A stretch of 64,000 bases of DNA. Source: Ruficoccus amylovorans. GTDB taxonomy: Bacteria > Verrucomicrobiota > Verrucomicrobiia > Opitutales > Cerasicoccaceae. The notes under the pieces were generated by a model. That model worked only from the letters and a program-made list of their open reading frames with translations. It was not told where the DNA came from and made no database searches. This document shows positions 63,004 to 64,000 of the stretch, piece after piece. Positions within the stretch are counted from its first letter, which is position 1; every line of letters begins with the position of its first letter. The stretch spans positions 372,001 through 436,000 of the forward strand of contig NZ_JACHVB010000020.1 of assembly GCF_014230085.1 (NCBI RefSeq), written 5' to 3'. A program made the translations under genes and the position numbers.

Positions 63004-64000
63004 TCACATCAAGCAGCCCGCCCCCCGTTCTGGGCTGAGCGCAGCCCCTTTCTGACCCAGGAGGGGGCCCAGCCGAACGGCCAGCCGCTCCGCGATCACC
63101 GCCTGCCCCAGGTCCGTGGGGTGCAGCAGGTCGGCCTTCAGCAACGACAGCTCGGGCAGTAGCTCTCGGCCCTCGATCAGCACGACGCCCTCAGCGTCAA
63201 ACTCACGCGCGAGTCCGTGCAGACAGGCATTGTAGGCCAGCTCGCGACGCCCCAGCTCGGGCTCGGCACCGGGCAGGCAAGCACCGTTCGGCAGGATCGT
63301 GATCAGCACCACGGGCTTTCCCCTGCCCGCCGTCACGCATGTTTCAATAAACGCACGGCTGCGCCGGGCGAACTCGTCTGCGCCGAAGTGGCCGCGCATG
63401 TTGATGCCCAGTTCGAGCGTCAACAGGCCCCAGTGGCAGTTTTCGCAGAAGCACCGCGCCAGCGCAGGCTCGGCGAAGCATCCTCCGCTCAGCCCCTTGT
63501 TTTGTACATCGACAGCAAGCCGTCGCCCAGCCTGCGCCGGATAGCCGGCCAACGAGGAATGGGTGATGGACGATCCGTAGGCCAACCATTGCCAGGCAGG
63601 CTTTTCGGCGGCGACCGGGGGGCGAACCTCGCCCCCAAGACTGTCGAAATCATGCAGGACGATGCGGGCTCGCCCGAAGATCACGCGCCAGAGCGACGCG
63701 GCAAAAACGCGCCCGCTGATCTTCTCGGCCTCGCGCAGTTGCCCGACGCGTTCTTCCTCCACCAACTCCAACGTCTGAACCGTTCCCGCCCTCAACAGGC
63801 AGGAGCGGACGAAATAATCCCCCCGGTACAGATGGACCTCTGTGTCGGCCTCGAGCGACTGGAGGCGCAGGTGGACCCGAGCGTCATGGGCCACAAAACG
63901 CAGCTCACCGCCGGTGGCCTCTTCGGCGGCGGCCCGTCCGTTATCGGTCAGGTAATGGCGGACGGAAGCGGGCAGGCGCGGCAGCAACCAACCCCCGAAA
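63004..64000 (-). CDS. SGNH/GDSL hydrolase (5' end cut by window)
   Basis: The frame is open to the right edge without a convincing start, so the N-terminus lies beyond the window. The visible part shows a beta-rich N-terminal region (FVAHDARVHLRLQS, then EVHLYRGDYFVRSCLL), then block I YGSSITHSS, block III-like LGINMRGHFGADE and block V LLHPTDLGQAV, typical of SGNH hydrolases with an N-terminal beta-sandwich. It is probably a carbohydrate esterase. It is convergent with the esterase operon. Confidence 0.8.
   Translation of the reverse strand, partial: FGGWLLPRLPASVRHYLTDNGRAAAEEATGGELRFVAHDARVHLRLQSLEADTEVHLYRGDYFVRSCLLRAGTVQTLELVEEERVGQLREAEKISGRVFAASLWRVIFGRARIVLHDFDSLGGEVRPPVAAEKPAWQWLAYGSSITHSSLAGYPAQAGRRLAVDVQNKGLSGGCFAEPALARCFCENCHWGLLTLELGINMRGHFGADEFARRSRAFIETCVTAGRGKPVVLITILPNGACLPGAEPELGRRELAYNACLHGLAREFDAEGVVLIEGRELLPELSLLKADLLHPTDLGQAVIAERLAVRLGPLLGQKGAALSPERGAGCLM

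Overview
The window looks like chromosomal DNA from a GC-rich bacterium of the PVC superphylum, most likely Verrucomicrobiota, class Opitutia (Puniceicoccales or a relative). The reasons are two PEP-CTERM proteins (9.9 and 31.5 kb), a SdhCAB set with a long diheme-type SdhC, a lipoprotein with chlamydial OmcB-like DUF11 repeats, a Nif11 small protein, and a sulfatase / FAD-oxidoreductase / PocR-AraC catabolic block. This assignment is inferred from gene content; there is no rRNA in the window.

Layout. 0-3.5 kb: a cut-off MotA/TolQ/ExbB protein facing a PfkB kinase - tmk - holB operon. 3.5-8 kb: a hairpin array, a small membrane protein, rlmN, and an accessory patch with a Nif11 protein, an HTH protein, an unknown protein, a ribbon-helix-helix (RHH) protein and a divergent RHH/PD-(D/E)XK fusion. 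8.3-15.7 kb: cysS, a LuxR-type regulator with a PEP-CTERM protein, thrS without its TGS domain, DUF3817, HdeD-like and HIT proteins. 15.8-21.9 kb: the conserved phoH - 7TM-HD - ybeY run, then DUF502, a RecO-like protein and a LolA-like protein. 21.9-24.8 kb: a nuclease-helicase fusion and TspO. 24.9-28.8 kb: tRNA-Thr and sdhCAB. 29.3-36 kb: a small anchored protein, hisS, an IdeS-like PEP-CTERM protease, a haem-binding protein, DUF167 and priA. 36-45 kb: the OmcB-like lipoprotein, Fur, nadA, sialate esterase, an MFS transporter, an M23 peptidase with a lipoprotein, and tRNA-Cys. 45.4-52.9 kb: parA, rnc, a secreted protein, mfd, a SurA-like protein and ndk. 53.1-54.2 kb: tRNA-Ala followed by a decayed IS66 element. 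54.2-64 kb: a carbohydrate-type catabolic block of symporter, two FAD oxidoreductases, a PocR-AraC regulator, sulfatase, esterase and SGNH hydrolase.

Most genes are housekeeping (translation, replication and repair, respiration). The least ordinary parts are the RHH-nuclease patch at 5.7-7.6 kb, the PEP-CTERM-tagged IdeS-like peptidase, the RecB-type nuclease fused to an XPD/DinG-type helicase, the catabolic block at the right end, and a set of intergenic repeats. The repeats are four arrays of consecutive short hairpins (3.5, 33.5, 39.6 and 52.2 kb), two long composite repeats that share a 31-base identical core (14.8-15.0 and 33.3-33.7 kb), and several short CACAG/CACGG-type repeats.
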